DNA of 64,000 nt from Halovenus rubra (GTDB taxonomy: Archaea > Halobacteriota > Halobacteria > Halobacteriales > Haloarculaceae), in NCBI RefSeq assembly GCF_026586665.1, contig NZ_JAODIY010000010.1, forward strand, positions 243,337-307,336, written 5' to 3'. Position numbers and translations under genes: made by a program. Positions 63,520 to 64,000 of this stretch are shown in pieces. How positions within the stretch are numbered: the first letter of the stretch is position 1; the number at the start of each line of letters is the position of its first letter. The notes beneath the pieces are model-generated. The model did not search any database. It worked only from the letters and a program-made list of their open reading frames with translations, and was not told the origin of the DNA.

Positions 63520-63762
63520 TGTTAATGGTTGGGAAAAGATTGCTCCACTTGATGAGTTCCTAGAAAATATACAATTCCCGAAATAGACATCGATAATGCG
63601 AATCGGGTTCTAGAGATAAGAACAGGCGACCCAGCGACAAACCTCGATCAGATAGAGAATACGATTCGGCAAGTTCTCGGAGACCGAAAAAATACTGAAG
63701 TAGACGAAATTCATATTGTTACAAACGATGGCAGCGAGAGAACAACCTCAGTTAAATCATGA
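63520..63762 (+). pseudogene. frameshifted remnant of a second toxin C-terminal cassette
   Basis: One frame reads NGWEKIAPLDEFLENIQFP and ends in a TAG. The neighbouring frame continues as EIDIDNANRVLEIRTGDPAT and runs to a TGA at 63760-63762. Joining the two by a one-base frameshift near 63580 gives one coherent tail. There is no upstream start or large N-terminal part. It resembles a displaced C-terminal cassette as found downstream of polymorphic toxins; that is inference. Confidence 0.5.
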
Positions 63763-63917
63763 ATGAGACAAAATCCCCTCACGTTCCCATCTCCACTGAC
63801 AGCGGTGTCACGTGGGAATTTATAATCCCCTCTTCGGCTAAATGGCTCTCTGAACAAACAAACGAAATGGTTGATCTTTCCACAAGTTTGTTCGAGGGGC
63901 CGTGTTTAATCACCTGA
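63759..63917 (+). pseudogene. start of a second partner gene cut off by a transposase end
   Basis: An ATG at 63759 overlaps the TGA of the preceding remnant (ATGA), and the frame reads MNETKSPHVPISTDSGVTWE, then FIIPSSAKWLSEQTNEM. It stops at 63915-63917, within the sequence that codes for a transposase end on the other strand. It looks like the beginning of an immunity-type gene interrupted by an insertion sequence whose border lies near 63885-63905. Confidence 0.5.
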
Positions 63918-64000
63918 AGGGAGTGGAATCTCCTGTTCTGCGGCCTTCCTGATGTTGTATACTGCACACATCAGCGCAAGTTCACGGAATTCTCGATACC
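63906..64000 (-). mobile_element. transposase C-terminus (insertion sequence end)
   Basis: The minus strand from the window edge reads YREFRELALMCAVYNIRKAA and then EQEIPLPSGD with a stop at 63906-63908. This YREFRE...CAVYNI pattern is typical of the C-terminus of haloarchaeal DDE transposases. The rest of the element lies beyond the window, so its family and terminal repeats cannot be set. It interrupts the gene described at 63759. Confidence 0.65.

Noticed and set aside
1..64000. CRISPR array or long direct repeats
   Set aside because: No regularly spaced repeats were seen; the only long repeat is the internal EthD duplication.

Overview
The window is a piece of a haloarchaeal chromosome (class Halobacteria). 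The proteins are strongly acidic and there is a TFB-type transcription factor. Archaeal ribosomal proteins eL15 and eL40, MptD, a small DUF5786-like protein, PspAB and a HemAT globin transducer are present. Many genes look leaderless, with a TTTAWA-like box about 25-30 bases before the start codon. I cannot name the genus. No tRNA, rRNA or CRISPR array was found.

Layout. 1-10.3 kb is housekeeping: a DHH phosphoesterase end, a CBS-ParB protein, the methylmalonyl-CoA mutase large subunit, a coiled-coil protein, purA, MptD, a lipoate ligase-like protein and dihydroorotase. 10.3-11.7 kb (minus strand) is a compact DUF5786 / DUF99 / family-4 uracil-DNA glycosylase group. 12-20 kb is a sulfur island: a class V aminotransferase, DsrE-like and TusA-like proteins, a rhodanese/metallo-beta-lactamase fusion, two half-size YeeE/YedE permeases, a PiT-type permease, thioredoxin and another metallo-hydrolase. 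The genes probably import and transfer reduced sulfur, and several promoters share an AT-rich motif.

20-43 kb mixes single-gene units: eL40, hydrolases, a Nudix enzyme, a REC-PAS-kinase, a frameshifted PaaI thioesterase, an HtrA protease, PaaK ligase, a tandem EthD protein with an HD protein, a sugar-amine kinase, a gamma carbonic anhydrase, a radical SAM-HhH protein, a ZIP transporter, several tiny zinc-ribbon proteins, an acyltransferase and HemAT. 42-48.3 kb holds gcvT-gcvH and a nosL-nosD-nosF-nosY block without nosZ. 48-59 kb holds regulators, PspAB, TFB (with a 25-bp palindrome in its divergent promoter region), a sensor kinase, a PaaG-like hydratase/isomerase, a UvrD-type helicase, eL15 and a TRAM protein.

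59.4-64 kb is the most unusual part. A large thrombospondin-type-3 protein lacks a clear N-terminus and ends in an AT-rich C-terminal domain. A small acidic gene follows at once. Then come a frameshifted remnant of a second such tail, the start of its ATGA-overlapping partner gene, and a transposase end that interrupts it. This layout fits a polymorphic toxin/immunity locus with a decaying second cassette.
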